Positions 36,399 to 46,907 of a DNA stretch of 51,595 nucleotides are shown here, piece after piece (position 1 is the stretch's first letter; each line of letters starts with the position of its first letter). A model generated the notes under the pieces. It was given only the letters and a program-made list of their open reading frames with translations. It had not been told where the DNA came from and searched no databases. The stretch is from Balneolaceae bacterium UBA1514 (lineage in GTDB: Bacteria > Bacteroidota > Rhodothermia > Balneolales > Balneolaceae). The position numbers were made by a program, and so were the translations under genes. Location of the stretch: assembly GCA_002323515.1 (NCBI GenBank), contig DCQQ01000005.1:1-51595 (forward strand). Direction: 5' to 3'.

Positions 36399-39284
36399 CT
36401 ATTCGTCCCCTTCTTGAACTGGCTCTATGATGTCTCCCTTTTCGGTTACATCCACGACCTCATAACCAAGGGCTTTTAGTTTATCGCGATTACTCGCCTC
36501 ATCACCTACCACCAAAATGTATGCATTGTCAGTGTTTAGGTACTTTTTGGCTAGCGTATTGATTTCCTCTCGCGTAATACTCTGAATGATTTCAGCTTGC
36601 TTTTCTACATAGGAACCGTCTAAATCATATCGGATGATGTTACCCAAGAAGCCAGCTTTTTGAAAGGGTGTTTCATAACGACGTGCATCTCGCTGGCCAA
36701 TAGAGTTTTTCATAAAATTGAGTTCATCATCGGTAATCCCATTTTCTTGGAAGTCTTTGATCTCTTTTATAAACTCTACTACGGCACTATCGGTGGCACT
36801 GGCTTTGATACCTGCAGAGGCCGTAAACTGACTCCCTCGATCATTCCCACTAAACCCAGAGCGAGCACCATATGTCCAGCCTTTGTCTTCCCGCAGGTTT
36901 AGATTAATTCGGCTATTAAATGCCCCACCTAAACTATAGTTCATTAAGCTGGTTTTAAAATACTCACCGGTGGCATCATAGGCCATATCAGAAACATAAC
37001 CGATGCGAATTTCAGATTGTGGGGCACCTACTTTATCCATAAGATACACTTTAGTATAGTCTCTGGGCTTTGGCTCGGGTAAGTTAGGTATCTCGACATT
37101 TTTGGTTTCCCAATTGTTTAAGAAAGCTAGGCTGGAGAGTGCTTCTTCTTCGGAAATATCACCAACCACTACTACCTCTGTAATTTCTGGAGACATATAG
37201 GATTCATAGAATGCTAGAATATCTTCCACGGTAATTCGGCTCACTGTTTCCTCGAGACCAGAGGTTGGAACTGAGTAAATATGTTCATCTCCATAGAGTA
37301 AGCGGCTGTAGATTTGGCTGGCTACTGCAGCAGGATTCTGATAAGATGCACGAATACTTTCTAATTGCTGTTGCTTAACCCGATTAAAGTCGTCCTCAGT
37401 AAAGGCTGGGCGGTAGAGTATTTCTTCCAAAAGTTCCATAGTACGGGTCAAATTCTTGCTTAGAGTACTTACCCCGACCACTGTTTCACTTCTGCTACCT
37501 GATACAGAAATGGAACTGGCCACTAGGCGCAATTCTTCGGAAATCTCCTCAGAACTGTAATTCTGGGTACTTTCATTCATCAACGCAGCGGTTAAGGATG
37601 CAAGACCAGCTTTTTGTGGGTCATTTGCGTCTAATTCATGCCCACCTTTAATGTATAATTGCACATTGACGGTGGGTACTTCGTTTGATTCGGTCCCAAT
37701 AAGTTGAATTCCGTTCTCAAGGCTGGCTCTCCAGTAATCAGGTACTTGAACTAAAGGAGCGGTTCCAGGTGTCGGTTTTACGCTACGATCAAAACTATCT
37801 CCTTCTGGACGTGAGTAGGAAAGCCCGGAATAGTCCGTGGTAGGGAATGGATTATCTCCATCTTTTTGTGCAACATAGTTGTCGGGTGCTGCAGGCGCAG
37901 TTGCCCCTCCATCATTTGGTAGCACACTAAGTAAAACTCCTGGTTTATTGTAAATATATTCGTTAAAAACCCGCATGATATCTTCTTTGGACACGGCCAA
38001 ATAACGGCTTAAGTCCTCTTCTATATAATTAGCATTTCTAGCAATAGTCTGATAATCAGCTAATTGAGAAACCTTACCACTAACAGAAGTGAGGCCATTA
38101 ATAAAGCTAGATTCGAAGCTAGCCTTAATCTTTGTTAAGTCATTATCATTTACTCCTTCCGTTGCAAATTCATCTAAAATGACTCTCATTTCCTGCTCAA
38201 AATCGGCTAGAGTTTGGCCTGGATATGGCAATACAAACATAGTAAACTCACCAGCTAATTCACTTACTGGATGAAATACAGAAGCTTGAATAGCTTTTTG
38301 GGTGAGTATAAATTTCTTGAATAAGTAGGAACTTCTACCAGTGCCAAGTATTTGGGCTAAGAAGTCAAGAGGTGCTTCATCTGGATGGAAGCGTGGTACC
38401 GTTGGGTAGGTTGCTAAAAGTGCTGGAAACCGGATATTATTATCTACATAAGAAACATAGCGGTCTGCGTCGAGCTGAACAGGCTCCAAAGTCATATTGT
38501 CAACTTCAGGTCCTTTTGGTATGATGCCAAAATATTTTTCAACCATGGGAATGACTTCCTCTGCGGTTACATTTCCACCTATAGTAAGGGTGGCATTATT
38601 TGGACCATACCACCGCATAAAGAATTTTTTTAGATCGTCCACATCGACTCGGTCAAGATCTTCCAATTTCCCAATGGTAAGCCAAGAATATGGATGGCCA
38701 AAAGGGTACAAGGTTTCAGCGGTGAGTTCACTCCATCGGCCGTATGCAGCATTGTCGTAGTTTTGACCTTTTTCATTTTTCACGGTTTCTCGCTGAATCT
38801 CAAACTTTTTCTGGGTTACTGCATCTAAGAAAAATCCCATTCGATCAGCTTCTAACCAAAGTACCACTTCTAGTTGGTTACTAGGCACGGTTTGATAGTA
38901 ATTGGTTCGATCCCGGTTGGTGGATCCATTTAAGGTCCCTCCGGCATCACTGATGATTTTGAAGTGTTCTTCGTCGGCCACATTTTCAGAACCTTGAAAC
39001 ATCATATGCTCAAAAAAGTGAGCAAATCCAGACTTATAAAGCTCTTCTCTAGCTGAGCCTACATGATAGGTGATGTCGACATGAACCAAAGGATCTGAAT
39101 CATCCTCATGTATAATGATCGTAAGTCCATTGTCAAGAAAAAACTTCTTGAATGGTATAATAATTCCGTCATTTTTTTCAGTTAAATTAATTTCTTGAAT
39201 CAAACTTGTTTGAGCTTTCAAATGAAGCATACTCGTTGTTAATAAGGTTATTAATAAAGTGATTTTTAATAGTTGATTAAACAT
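36399..39284 (-). CDS. Secreted M16 family (pitrilysin-type) zinc metallopeptidase, two-domain
   Basis: A 961-residue peptidase with a signal peptide (about 1-25, MLHLKAQ). The inverted zinc motif HFFEH is at 89-93 and the third ligand is probably E171 (VKNEKGQ). The N-terminal half holds the active M16 domain; the C-terminal half (from about 500) is the inactive partner domain, together forming the clam-shell. It likely degrades peptides in the periplasm. The terminator at 36286-36327 lies 72 bp past its stop. Confidence 0.92.
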   Translation of the reverse strand: MFNQLLKITLLITLLTTSMLHLKAQTSLIQEINLTEKNDGIIIPFKKFFLDNGLTIIIHEDDSDPLVHVDITYHVGSAREELYKSGFAHFFEHMMFQGSENVADEEHFKIISDAGGTLNGSTNRDRTNYYQTVPSNQLEVVLWLEADRMGFFLDAVTQKKFEIQRETVKNEKGQNYDNAAYGRWSELTAETLYPFGHPYSWLTIGKLEDLDRVDVDDLKKFFMRWYGPNNATLTIGGNVTAEEVIPMVEKYFGIIPKGPEVDNMTLEPVQLDADRYVSYVDNNIRFPALLATYPTVPRFHPDEAPLDFLAQILGTGRSSYLFKKFILTQKAIQASVFHPVSELAGEFTMFVLPYPGQTLADFEQEMRVILDEFATEGVNDNDLTKIKASFESSFINGLTSVSGKVSQLADYQTIARNANYIEEDLSRYLAVSKEDIMRVFNEYIYNKPGVLLSVLPNDGGATAPAAPDNYVAQKDGDNPFPTTDYSGLSYSRPEGDSFDRSVKPTPGTAPLVQVPDYWRASLENGIQLIGTESNEVPTVNVQLYIKGGHELDANDPQKAGLASLTAALMNESTQNYSSEEISEELRLVASSISVSGSRSETVVGVSTLSKNLTRTMELLEEILYRPAFTEDDFNRVKQQQLESIRASYQNPAAVASQIYSRLLYGDEHIYSVPTSGLEETVSRITVEDILAFYESYMSPEITEVVVVGDISEEEALSSLAFLNNWETKNVEIPNLPEPKPRDYTKVYLMDKVGAPQSEIRIGYVSDMAYDATGEYFKTSLMNYSLGGAFNSRINLNLREDKGWTYGARSGFSGNDRGSQFTASAGIKASATDSAVVEFIKEIKDFQENGITDDELNFMKNSIGQRDARRYETPFQKAGFLGNIIRYDLDGSYVEKQAEIIQSITREEINTLAKKYLNTDNAYILVVGDEASNRDKLKALGYEVVDVTEKGDIIEPVQEGDE

Positions 39285-39391
39285 GATTATGTTACTATTT
39301 ATTAAATATTATGTTGATACTTAGAACGCTTTAGTTTATTATTAAAAAAATTATATTCGCAGATTTGTAATAAAATTTTATAAGGCTAGAT

Positions 39392-39820
39392 ATGTCAAAT
39401 GAAACCAAACCATCAGTTGAACTGCGTATCCCAATACTTAAAGATATGGAATTAGTGGCAACTAGTACAGCTGATGTGATAGCAAAATACATGCAATTGA
39501 GTGAAGAAGAATCGGGCGAAATATCCATGGCATTGATTGAAGCAACAATCAACGCTTTTGAACATTCTGAGTCACAAAAAGATATCTTTATAAACTTTAC
39601 AATTTCGGATGATGAACTAACAATAAAGGTTATAGATCAAGGTAAAGGATTTGATAGTAAAGGCATACAAATACCAGATATTGACTCAAAATTAAAGAAA
39701 CAAGAAAGAAAGAGAGGATGGGGTGTAATGCTTATCAAGGAATTGATGGACTCAGTCGATTATGAATCAAGTAATGATGGAACCACACTGACAATGACTA
39801 AGAAAAAGAAAAATGAGTAA
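39392..39820 (+). CDS. RsbW/SpoIIAB-like anti-sigma factor-type ATPase (serine kinase)
   Basis: GHKL ATPase of 142 residues, the kinase/antagonist part of a partner switch. The N box is E50 to N54 (IEATINAFEHS), the G1 box is DQGKGF (82-87) and the G2 box is RGWGVML (about 108-114), followed by the closing strand GTTLTMTKK. In homologues it phosphorylates a STAS protein on serine and binds a target, usually a sigma factor. Its 3' end overlaps the STAS gene by 8 bp. No sigma factor gene is near, so the target is open. Confidence 0.88.
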   Translation: MSNETKPSVELRIPILKDMELVATSTADVIAKYMQLSEEESGEISMALIEATINAFEHSESQKDIFINFTISDDELTIKVIDQGKGFDSKGIQIPDIDSKLKKQERKRGWGVMLIKELMDSVDYESSNDGTTLTMTKKKKNE

Positions 39821-40148
39821 GATAATTAATACCGAAGAACAAAATATATATGTAATAGTCAAAACTGAAGGCTATTTCAATAAAGATCTTGGTGAACTCG
39901 TGATATCAGTAGTGGAAGAAAAAGTTCAAGAAGACAAGTTTCATTTTATTTTAGATCTGGAGCAATCAAAAATTGTTAATAGTATTGGTGCTTCCATCCT
40001 TATTGAGGTTATCGAGATATTGCAAGATAAAGATGGAACTTTATCATTATGCCATATGGCTCCCATAATTGAAAAAACATTTTCTATAATGGGTCTTACA
40101 AAGTATTGCAATACCTTTGCTACTTTAGATGAAGCACTTGCGCAGTAA
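39813..40148 (+). CDS. STAS-domain anti-sigma factor antagonist
   Basis: A 111-residue single STAS domain, the expected substrate of the upstream kinase. The phospho-acceptor loop reads IVNSIGASIL; S57 aligns with the serine phosphorylated in SpoIIAA (DSSG there, NSIG here). LDLEQSK is the preceding strand. It overlaps the kinase gene by 8 bp and is 24 bp before the cyclase start. Confidence 0.88.
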   Translation: MSKIINTEEQNIYVIVKTEGYFNKDLGELVISVVEEKVQEDKFHFILDLEQSKIVNSIGASILIEVIEILQDKDGTLSLCHMAPIIEKTFSIMGLTKYCNTFATLDEALAQ

Positions 40149-40172
40149 AATTATTTGAGGAAGGGTTTACTT

Positions 40173-42080
40173 TTGGTATCAAAAATAATTTCAGATTATA
40201 ATAGTAAATACCCTGACTTAGATATTGATTGTTCATTTCACGAGCAAAAAGAATTGCTTAAAAGTATCGGTGGTGCAAAATATCTACATGAGGGTAGACA
40301 AATACCGTATTATGAAGAGTCGCTAACTTTTCTCAAAGATAAATTAGACGCAAATAAGTCTTTAGATACAGAAAATCTTTATTTCATTAATGAAATAAAC
40401 GATACGATCAATGTTCCTATCTTTTGTAATGATGAAATAATTGGTATTGCATTGGGTCGAAAATCCAATATTAAACCAAGTATTATCAATAATGTCGGTA
40501 TTCAGCTATCAAGTTTTATTACAAAAAAATTTTTCACGAAAAAAATAAAGAATATTGAGTCAAGAGCTAATATTAAAGATTTAGAGTTCGAATCGATAGT
40601 CCAGCTCACTAATATGCTGAGTTTTTGCGATAATTTATCTAACGAAACTTTAGAATATATACTGATACATTTAGTATCGCTTTATGCAGCGTCAAAAGGT
40701 ATGTTCATCCTTAGAGATTCGAACACTAATATTTATGAAGTTCGGGCTACTTTTGAAATACGGGAAGAGGATATGCCTAGAAGAATGTTGACAGATAATA
40801 AAGGTCTACTCGCTGAACTGAAAAATACGAAGAAAACGTTTCTTGTAGAATCTGGTAAATTTAATTTGGTCAAATTTGTTGAGCATAATTCAATTTGTAG
40901 CCCAATTTATTTCAGAGGTAACTTGCTTGGCTGTATAATTTTAGCTGATAAAGAAAGTAGAAAGGGGTTTATACACTTTTCAAATTTAGATGCCAATCTT
41001 TTTGATAGTCTGACTAAAGAGATCAGTTTAACAATCAATAATCTCAAGCTTATTGATGATCTTCAATCAACAAATAGTCTGATTGACAATATAATGACAT
41101 CTATAGAAGCTGGAATCATAAAGTTTACAGAATTTGGTGAAATTGAATACGTAAACAAGAAAGCAATTGAAATTATTGGAATAGAACGAAATCTAATTCA
41201 GAACCAACATTATGGAATAATTTTCGCCGATAATGAGTCATTTCTGAAAGTAATTAGTAATTACGAGTTAGTTGAATCTGACAATCAAGCACAAATAGTC
41301 AAAAATATACCTTTTAAAAGTATGAATGGCACTATTCATACCTTGGATACTACAATAACACCTGTTTACGATAAAAACAAAGACAGATCTGGATATATAT
41401 TGTCATTTGATGATATTTCAGATATGCAAAAAGTTAAGACGACTTTTAAAAAATATGTTTCTGGGAATATTGTAGATGAAATCTTGGATAATAATTCGAA
41501 AAGTGATTTAGGAGGCACTTTATCAGACGCTTGTGTATTATTTGCTGATATTAGAGGGTTTACGGCTTTTTCAGAAGAAACATCAGCTTCAGAATTAGTC
41601 TCAATATTAAATCAATATTTTACCGAAATGATTGACATTGTATATGAATACAATGGCACTTTAGATAAAATTATTGGTGATGAATTAATGGTTTTATTTG
41701 GAGTCCCAAATAATACTGAGTATGATTGTCAAAATGCAGTCGATTGTGCAATTACTATGTTTAAAAGACTCGATGAATTCAATGAAAAACTAGAAAAATC
41801 ACACAATCATAAATTGAAGATAGGTGTAGGCATTCACTATGGTGAAGTAGTTGCTGGAAATATAGGATCAGATAAACAGATGAACTACACTGTTATAGGA
41901 GATAATGTTAATCAAGCAGCTAGATTTTGCTCAAATGCTAGTCCAAATGAGATTATAATATCAGAGGATGTTTATAATAATATTTCAGATCAGAGCCTAT
42001 TTAGTGAAAGTATTTTGATCAATGTAAAAGGTAAGAATAACGCAATATCCGTCAGAAAATTTACTCATTCCTCGATTTAA
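40173..42080 (+). CDS. GAF-PAS class III adenylate cyclase
   Basis: Predicted cAMP synthase controlled by sensor domains. The TTG at 40173 is preferred because AGGAAGG lies 8 bases before it; an earlier TTG (40155) would add 6 residues. About 635 residues: a poorly conserved N-terminal region (1-140), a GAF domain (about 145-290), a PAS domain (about 300-420) and the cyclase domain (from about 452). Both metal aspartates are present (D459 in FADIRGF, D503 in IIGDEL), as are adenine-selecting K499 and D577, N580 and the transition-state R584. No membrane helix is seen. It is third in the kinase-STAS operon and converges with the sensor phosphatase with 4-bp overlap. Confidence 0.87.
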   Translation: MVSKIISDYNSKYPDLDIDCSFHEQKELLKSIGGAKYLHEGRQIPYYEESLTFLKDKLDANKSLDTENLYFINEINDTINVPIFCNDEIIGIALGRKSNIKPSIINNVGIQLSSFITKKFFTKKIKNIESRANIKDLEFESIVQLTNMLSFCDNLSNETLEYILIHLVSLYAASKGMFILRDSNTNIYEVRATFEIREEDMPRRMLTDNKGLLAELKNTKKTFLVESGKFNLVKFVEHNSICSPIYFRGNLLGCIILADKESRKGFIHFSNLDANLFDSLTKEISLTINNLKLIDDLQSTNSLIDNIMTSIEAGIIKFTEFGEIEYVNKKAIEIIGIERNLIQNQHYGIIFADNESFLKVISNYELVESDNQAQIVKNIPFKSMNGTIHTLDTTITPVYDKNKDRSGYILSFDDISDMQKVKTTFKKYVSGNIVDEILDNNSKSDLGGTLSDACVLFADIRGFTAFSEETSASELVSILNQYFTEMIDIVYEYNGTLDKIIGDELMVLFGVPNNTEYDCQNAVDCAITMFKRLDEFNEKLEKSHNHKLKIGVGIHYGEVVAGNIGSDKQMNYTVIGDNVNQAARFCSNASPNEIIISEDVYNNISDQSLFSESILINVKGKNNAISVRKFTHSSI

Positions 42081-45000
42081 GCAACTTTCTTTATAACAAC
42101 TAATGTTATATCATCTGGTAAGTCATCTAGATGAGAACGCCATTTTTTACCTAGTCCTAATAGTGCATTTGAAATTTGTTTAGCACTTTTATCAATATTA
42201 TCAAATATTTCATTATATATAGCTTCATAATCCAACAACTCATTTGATTCATTAGGTAATTCTGGTAATCCATCTGACATCATTACTAGAATATCACCAA
42301 CTTCAAAATCATGTTTTTTAGACTCATATTGAGTTAGACTTAATCCACCCAAAGGCAAGTTAGGAATCAACACCTCGTTTAGCTTATTATTCTTTGCACT
42401 GTATATAAAATAAGGTGGCATTGCAGCTGAACTTATTTCTATTGTATTCTCTTCAAGTTTAACTACTGATAAACTCATACGAATTCTACCAAAATTCACT
42501 TTTTTAACAATGGTATTTAGTTTACTTAGCATAGTGGATGGAGAATTTAATTCAACACCGTTTAAACCAGCCTTAGTAACGGAAACCATAATTCCTGAAG
42601 TCACACCATGGCCTGTTGCATCACCACATATACTGTAAAGTTTGTCTTCAAACTCAATGAAATCGAAATAATCACCACCCATTTCAGTAGCAGATTGTAG
42701 ATATGTGCTAATATCAAAAATAGTTGTTGCTGGTGTTATTTTGGGTAGTAAGCTTTGTTGTAAATCTCTTGCTTCGTTTAATTCCTTTTCACGTCGTTCT
42801 TTTTCAAACTCATCTTTTGCTTTTTCAACTCGCCTTTTCTGGATTAACCAATAAATACCGATTAGAGCGATAACATAAAAAAGGAGTGCTTGGTAACTAA
42901 ACCAAAAGGGAGGTTTATTGGTTATAGCAATATCTATTTCATTAAGAGATCGATTTCCATTAGCATCAACAAGGTATATACTTAATTCTGATCCATAATA
43001 TGGTAGTGAGGAGATAACAATCTGGCTTCCATTAATGTTTGCATTATATTGATCATTATTAATGCTATAATAGAATCTATTATTGTCTGATTTGTAGTGG
43101 TTACCAATATAAACGTCAAATAACAGTGATGTTATTTGATAGTCTATCTGTATTTTGTTGTCAACAATTTGGATTGGATAAGGATTGTTGAATTTATCAT
43201 AGCCTATAACTTTGAATAATTTTATTTCATTTGAAGCATCAATTTCATACAAATCCCCATAATCAAATTGATAAAGCCCATCTGATCCACTTAGTACAAT
43301 ATTTGCGCTGTCAATTTGGTGAATAGAGTTTTTATTGAAAGATGTCATAAAAAGGCCGTCTTCTTCCGTAATTGAGCGGATTTTTCCATCCTTAATTAAA
43401 TTTATGCCTTGCCCACTTTGAACAAATAGAATACCATCTTGATAGTAAATATCAGATATATTATTGGATAATAACCCGTCTTCTTTTGTAATTCTGTTTA
43501 TATTATTTGATTCTAAATCAAATGTATATAACCCTCTTCCATTTGTTCCACCGTACATTATATCATTTTCTTTAACATAATAGAGATTGTCGATTCTATT
43601 TAATGTATTAAGAGCATCGGATCCGATACTTGAGAAGCTAGGTATTAATAGGCTGTCCAAATTATCTATTTGGTGTATGGAGATGTTTTTAATGTCACTT
43701 GATATCCAAAGATTGTTGTCAACTCTTTCAATATCGATAAATCTCGGCGGCACATTTGGACTTAGTAGTTCATCATAGATGTATTCGCTTTTTGGAAAAT
43801 AAAATGTAAAATCTGAAAAACTATCTAAATCGGATTCAAATTCATACGTTGAGTTATTAGTAGTTACATAAAAGGATTCATCATTAAGCTCAATATTATT
43901 TACTTCACCCCATTCTAACTCAAAATTATAACTAAATTGTAATGCGAAGAAGCTAAAATCTAAATTATAAAAATGAAGCGTACTATTGCCAAATGCTAGC
44001 AGATAGTTATTTTTTAGGATGATCTTTTTGTTGTCATCATTTACAAAATCTTCTGGTACTTCAATTTCATAATTATTTTCATCTGACATATTTCGCACAA
44101 AAAATATGTCATCTTTTAATGTTATCTCGTAATATTCATTTCTAGAAAAATAGTCAACTCCATCACCTGATCTAATTATAAAAGATCCCCTTAGGTTATA
44201 TTTTGTTAGACCATTTTGGGTAGCAACCCATAAAAAATCTCCTTTGATATCAATTTCAGTTATGGAGTAATCTGTTATTTTTTCAAAAATAATTTTGTAT
44301 TCATTATCATATACAGAAACAAAATTTTCACCTGATACTAATAAATAATCTCCTTCTTTATGAATTTTTTTTACACTTAAATTATCATTTGAAGCCTCAA
44401 TTATTTTTGATTCAAACCTTTGATTTATCGAGTCATACTCTAAGAGTGTTAGTTTTGAGTTAACTAACAATGCAAATAGTTTCGAATTTATCTTTATTAT
44501 ATTTTTTACATCACTATTTACAAATTGCTTCTGGTTGATAAGATTATCATTATCTCTGTCATAAATATCTAACCCTCTGTCTGTCCCTATTAGTAAATAA
44601 TCTGATCTAGGTTCAATCATAGAGCTATTGATTTTAATACTCGAAAATCCATTTATAACATTTGAAGATAAACTTCCATTAGCATTTTCTAATCGTCTAC
44701 TCACACTACTGTCACTTCGATCTATAATATTTATACCTCGATCTGTTGCGATCCATATCTTATTCTGTTCGAAATAGATTCCACTCTTGTCTGTTAGCGA
44801 AGTCAAATTATTCGTTGATATTGTAGAAGGATCAAAGACGTCAAATTTGTAAAATTGACGTATCTCTAAATTATTATCTAAGGTGATTAAACCATTATTT
44901 TCTGTAGCTATATATATATCATTTGAAAAAGGATCTTCGTACATAGAAATAGGTCTTGTTTCTGTACGTATTTGCTTAAACGAGTTGTTTGATCTTTGAA

Positions 45001-45310
45001 AAACACTAAGCCCATCATTAGAAAATGCGATAATTGTATTATTATCTGTTACATAAATCTCATTAATTTGAGTGTTTAATAAAGATGTAGGATCATTTAG
45101 ACTTGATTGATATTGATAAATTCGACCATCAATTAGGGCATTTAAACCTTCATTTGTTCCAATCCAAATAATTCCCAGGTCATCAGATTTAATGGACTCA
45201 ACATAATTAGATGATAATCCATTTATGGTTTGTGATATTTGAGCATTTAAAAATTGGTGAAAGGCAACAAAAACTATTAGTAACGCTAAATTCTTTTTTT
45301 GGAAAAACAT
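42077..45310 (-). CDS. Membrane sensor: regulator propeller plus SpoIIE/PP2C phosphatase
   Basis: A 1077-residue sensor phosphatase. A signal peptide (about 1-23) precedes a periplasmic two-component-regulator-type propeller of many short repeats (GIIWIGTNEGLN, GDFLWVATQNGLTKY), then a Y_Y_Y-like domain. One membrane helix (about 803-824) and a charged coiled coil (about 825-855, RDLQQSLLPK) lead to a SpoIIE domain. All PP2C metal aspartates are present: D880 (GGDYFD), D897 (GDATGHG), D1013 (SDGLPE) and D1067 (DDIT). It would dephosphorylate a STAS-phosphoserine protein, most simply the one encoded opposite. It lies 19 bp after the TPR gene. Confidence 0.87.
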   Translation of the reverse strand: MFFQKKNLALLIVFVAFHQFLNAQISQTINGLSSNYVESIKSDDLGIIWIGTNEGLNALIDGRIYQYQSSLNDPTSLLNTQINEIYVTDNNTIIAFSNDGLSVFQRSNNSFKQIRTETRPISMYEDPFSNDIYIATENNGLITLDNNLEIRQFYKFDVFDPSTISTNNLTSLTDKSGIYFEQNKIWIATDRGINIIDRSDSSVSRRLENANGSLSSNVINGFSSIKINSSMIEPRSDYLLIGTDRGLDIYDRDNDNLINQKQFVNSDVKNIIKINSKLFALLVNSKLTLLEYDSINQRFESKIIEASNDNLSVKKIHKEGDYLLVSGENFVSVYDNEYKIIFEKITDYSITEIDIKGDFLWVATQNGLTKYNLRGSFIIRSGDGVDYFSRNEYYEITLKDDIFFVRNMSDENNYEIEVPEDFVNDDNKKIILKNNYLLAFGNSTLHFYNLDFSFFALQFSYNFELEWGEVNNIELNDESFYVTTNNSTYEFESDLDSFSDFTFYFPKSEYIYDELLSPNVPPRFIDIERVDNNLWISSDIKNISIHQIDNLDSLLIPSFSSIGSDALNTLNRIDNLYYVKENDIMYGGTNGRGLYTFDLESNNINRITKEDGLLSNNISDIYYQDGILFVQSGQGINLIKDGKIRSITEEDGLFMTSFNKNSIHQIDSANIVLSGSDGLYQFDYGDLYEIDASNEIKLFKVIGYDKFNNPYPIQIVDNKIQIDYQITSLLFDVYIGNHYKSDNNRFYYSINNDQYNANINGSQIVISSLPYYGSELSIYLVDANGNRSLNEIDIAITNKPPFWFSYQALLFYVIALIGIYWLIQKRRVEKAKDEFEKERREKELNEARDLQQSLLPKITPATTIFDISTYLQSATEMGGDYFDFIEFEDKLYSICGDATGHGVTSGIMVSVTKAGLNGVELNSPSTMLSKLNTIVKKVNFGRIRMSLSVVKLEENTIEISSAAMPPYFIYSAKNNKLNEVLIPNLPLGGLSLTQYESKKHDFEVGDILVMMSDGLPELPNESNELLDYEAIYNEIFDNIDKSAKQISNALLGLGKKWRSHLDDLPDDITLVVIKKVA

Positions 45311-45329
45311 TAGTTACTTATATCCATTT

Positions 45330-46886
45330 TTAGAGTTGGCGTTTAGCAAGCATTTGAACTAATGCGGCTCCGCGCGTTGCAAATGTATTTTCAGCGACAC
45401 TTTTCATAATGGTCGTGCTTTTTTCCGTATTTCCATTACCTCTCAGCGCTAAAGCATAGAAATAACTATGATAATTATCATCGTCCATTTCTATATTTGA
45501 TACTTTAGAGTAATAATTTATTGCTGCTTGATTATCACCACTCATCAGTGCAGCATAGCCACTATATTTATGATATAAAGTTAAGGCATTAGGATCTTGA
45601 CTAAGATTTTTTTCAAGTAATGTTTTCAACCGATTGAGTTGTGGTTCTATATTAGATGAACCAAAAATAATATCTTTCCAAATCCTGAGTTCTAGTAGAT
45701 ATATATCATTATTGTTTTTCAATGCTAAAAGTTGTTCACGGCTTGCTCCAGAAGTTAAATATGAGTTCAACTCGTTTCTTTTAAATCCAGCTAACTGTTG
45801 CAACGATTTATTTGCCCCTTGTTCATCCTGATTGTGCAAATATGAAATAAATATATTCTCTTCCATAAGTGTGATGTTAGCAGTTTTCCACTCTTGATCT
45901 TGATTTGAGCTGTTAATTTCACTGCGCATTCTAGTAAAAGCAATTATTGCTTGCTCATAATCTCTTTCATAAAAATAGGTGAATACAGGATATTGGAAGT
46001 AGGTTGGTTTTTGTCTGAAATCTAAAACATCAAGACTCTCATCATATAATTTTCTTGCTTCTCTATAATTGCCGCTAAAAGTTTCTACATGCCCAAGCAT
46101 TAACATAATATTTGAATATGTAAAATCTGTTTCGTTTGGTTCACCCATCAATAATCTAGCACTTTGATATGACTGCTTCGCCATACTTAAATTATTCTGT
46201 CCTCGATAAACATTACCTAAAAATCGTTGTGGCCCTGGATTTTTTGGTTGTATACTCGCAGCTCTCATTAGATAACTCGCCGCTAAGTCTGTATCTCTTT
46301 CTTCAATTGGAAAATTAACTATGTCATTATCAACGGGAAAATGTAATTGTGCTCTTCGAAATAATGCTGGAAATGAATTGGGATTTTGCTCTAAGATTTC
46401 TGCATATCTTGAATCCTTAGCATATGGGTCCTTCAAATCATTTTTTAAATCTGCAGATACTAAGCGTAGTTGGTAATATTCTGGATATGTAGAAATTAAG
46501 TCATCAATTATTTTATCTGCTAGAACAGTATTTAAGTTAATAAACTGTTGGTAAGTAGCTTCGATTAGTTTTTCTTCAATTTCAGAGACATTAGATCTAT
46601 TTTCGTAAGCATTATTCAGGTTTACTCTATAAGTAGCGTTTTGAAGTAAAAGTGAATTATATGTCTTTGCGAAATAAAAGTTGGGATCAAGTTTTAATAT
46701 TTCTTCCAATAGAGGCGGGTTATCATTACCTCTAAATTCTTCAGCATTAGCCATTACTGTCCTCATTAATTCTAATGCTTTTTCAGAATTAGTAGTTAGA
46801 GGTATCAATTTAGACTCTTGAGCAAAAATTGTAGCTGCATATAACGCTACACTAAAAGTAAGTGCAAGAACTTTAAAAGCTTTCAT
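45330..46886 (-). CDS. Exported TPR-repeat protein
   Basis: A 518-residue protein with a signal peptide (about 1-22, AATIFAQ) and tetratricopeptide-like helical repeats over most of its length (ALFRRAQLHF, QRFLGNVYRGQNNLSMAKQSYQSA in part, SGYAALMSGDNQAAINYYSKV). Likely periplasmic or outer-membrane-facing scaffold. It lies 21 bp after secG and 19 bp before the sensor phosphatase, so a role in handing a signal to that sensor's propeller is possible, but this is position only. Confidence 0.8.
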   Translation of the reverse strand: MKAFKVLALTFSVALYAATIFAQESKLIPLTTNSEKALELMRTVMANAEEFRGNDNPPLLEEILKLDPNFYFAKTYNSLLLQNATYRVNLNNAYENRSNVSEIEEKLIEATYQQFINLNTVLADKIIDDLISTYPEYYQLRLVSADLKNDLKDPYAKDSRYAEILEQNPNSFPALFRRAQLHFPVDNDIVNFPIEERDTDLAASYLMRAASIQPKNPGPQRFLGNVYRGQNNLSMAKQSYQSARLLMGEPNETDFTYSNIMLMLGHVETFSGNYREARKLYDESLDVLDFRQKPTYFQYPVFTYFYERDYEQAIIAFTRMRSEINSSNQDQEWKTANITLMEENIFISYLHNQDEQGANKSLQQLAGFKRNELNSYLTSGASREQLLALKNNNDIYLLELRIWKDIIFGSSNIEPQLNRLKTLLEKNLSQDPNALTLYHKYSGYAALMSGDNQAAINYYSKVSNIEMDDDNYHSYFYALALRGNGNTEKSTTIMKSVAENTFATRGAALVQMLAKRQL

Positions 46887-46907
46887 TTTATAACTAATTA
46901 TTTACGG

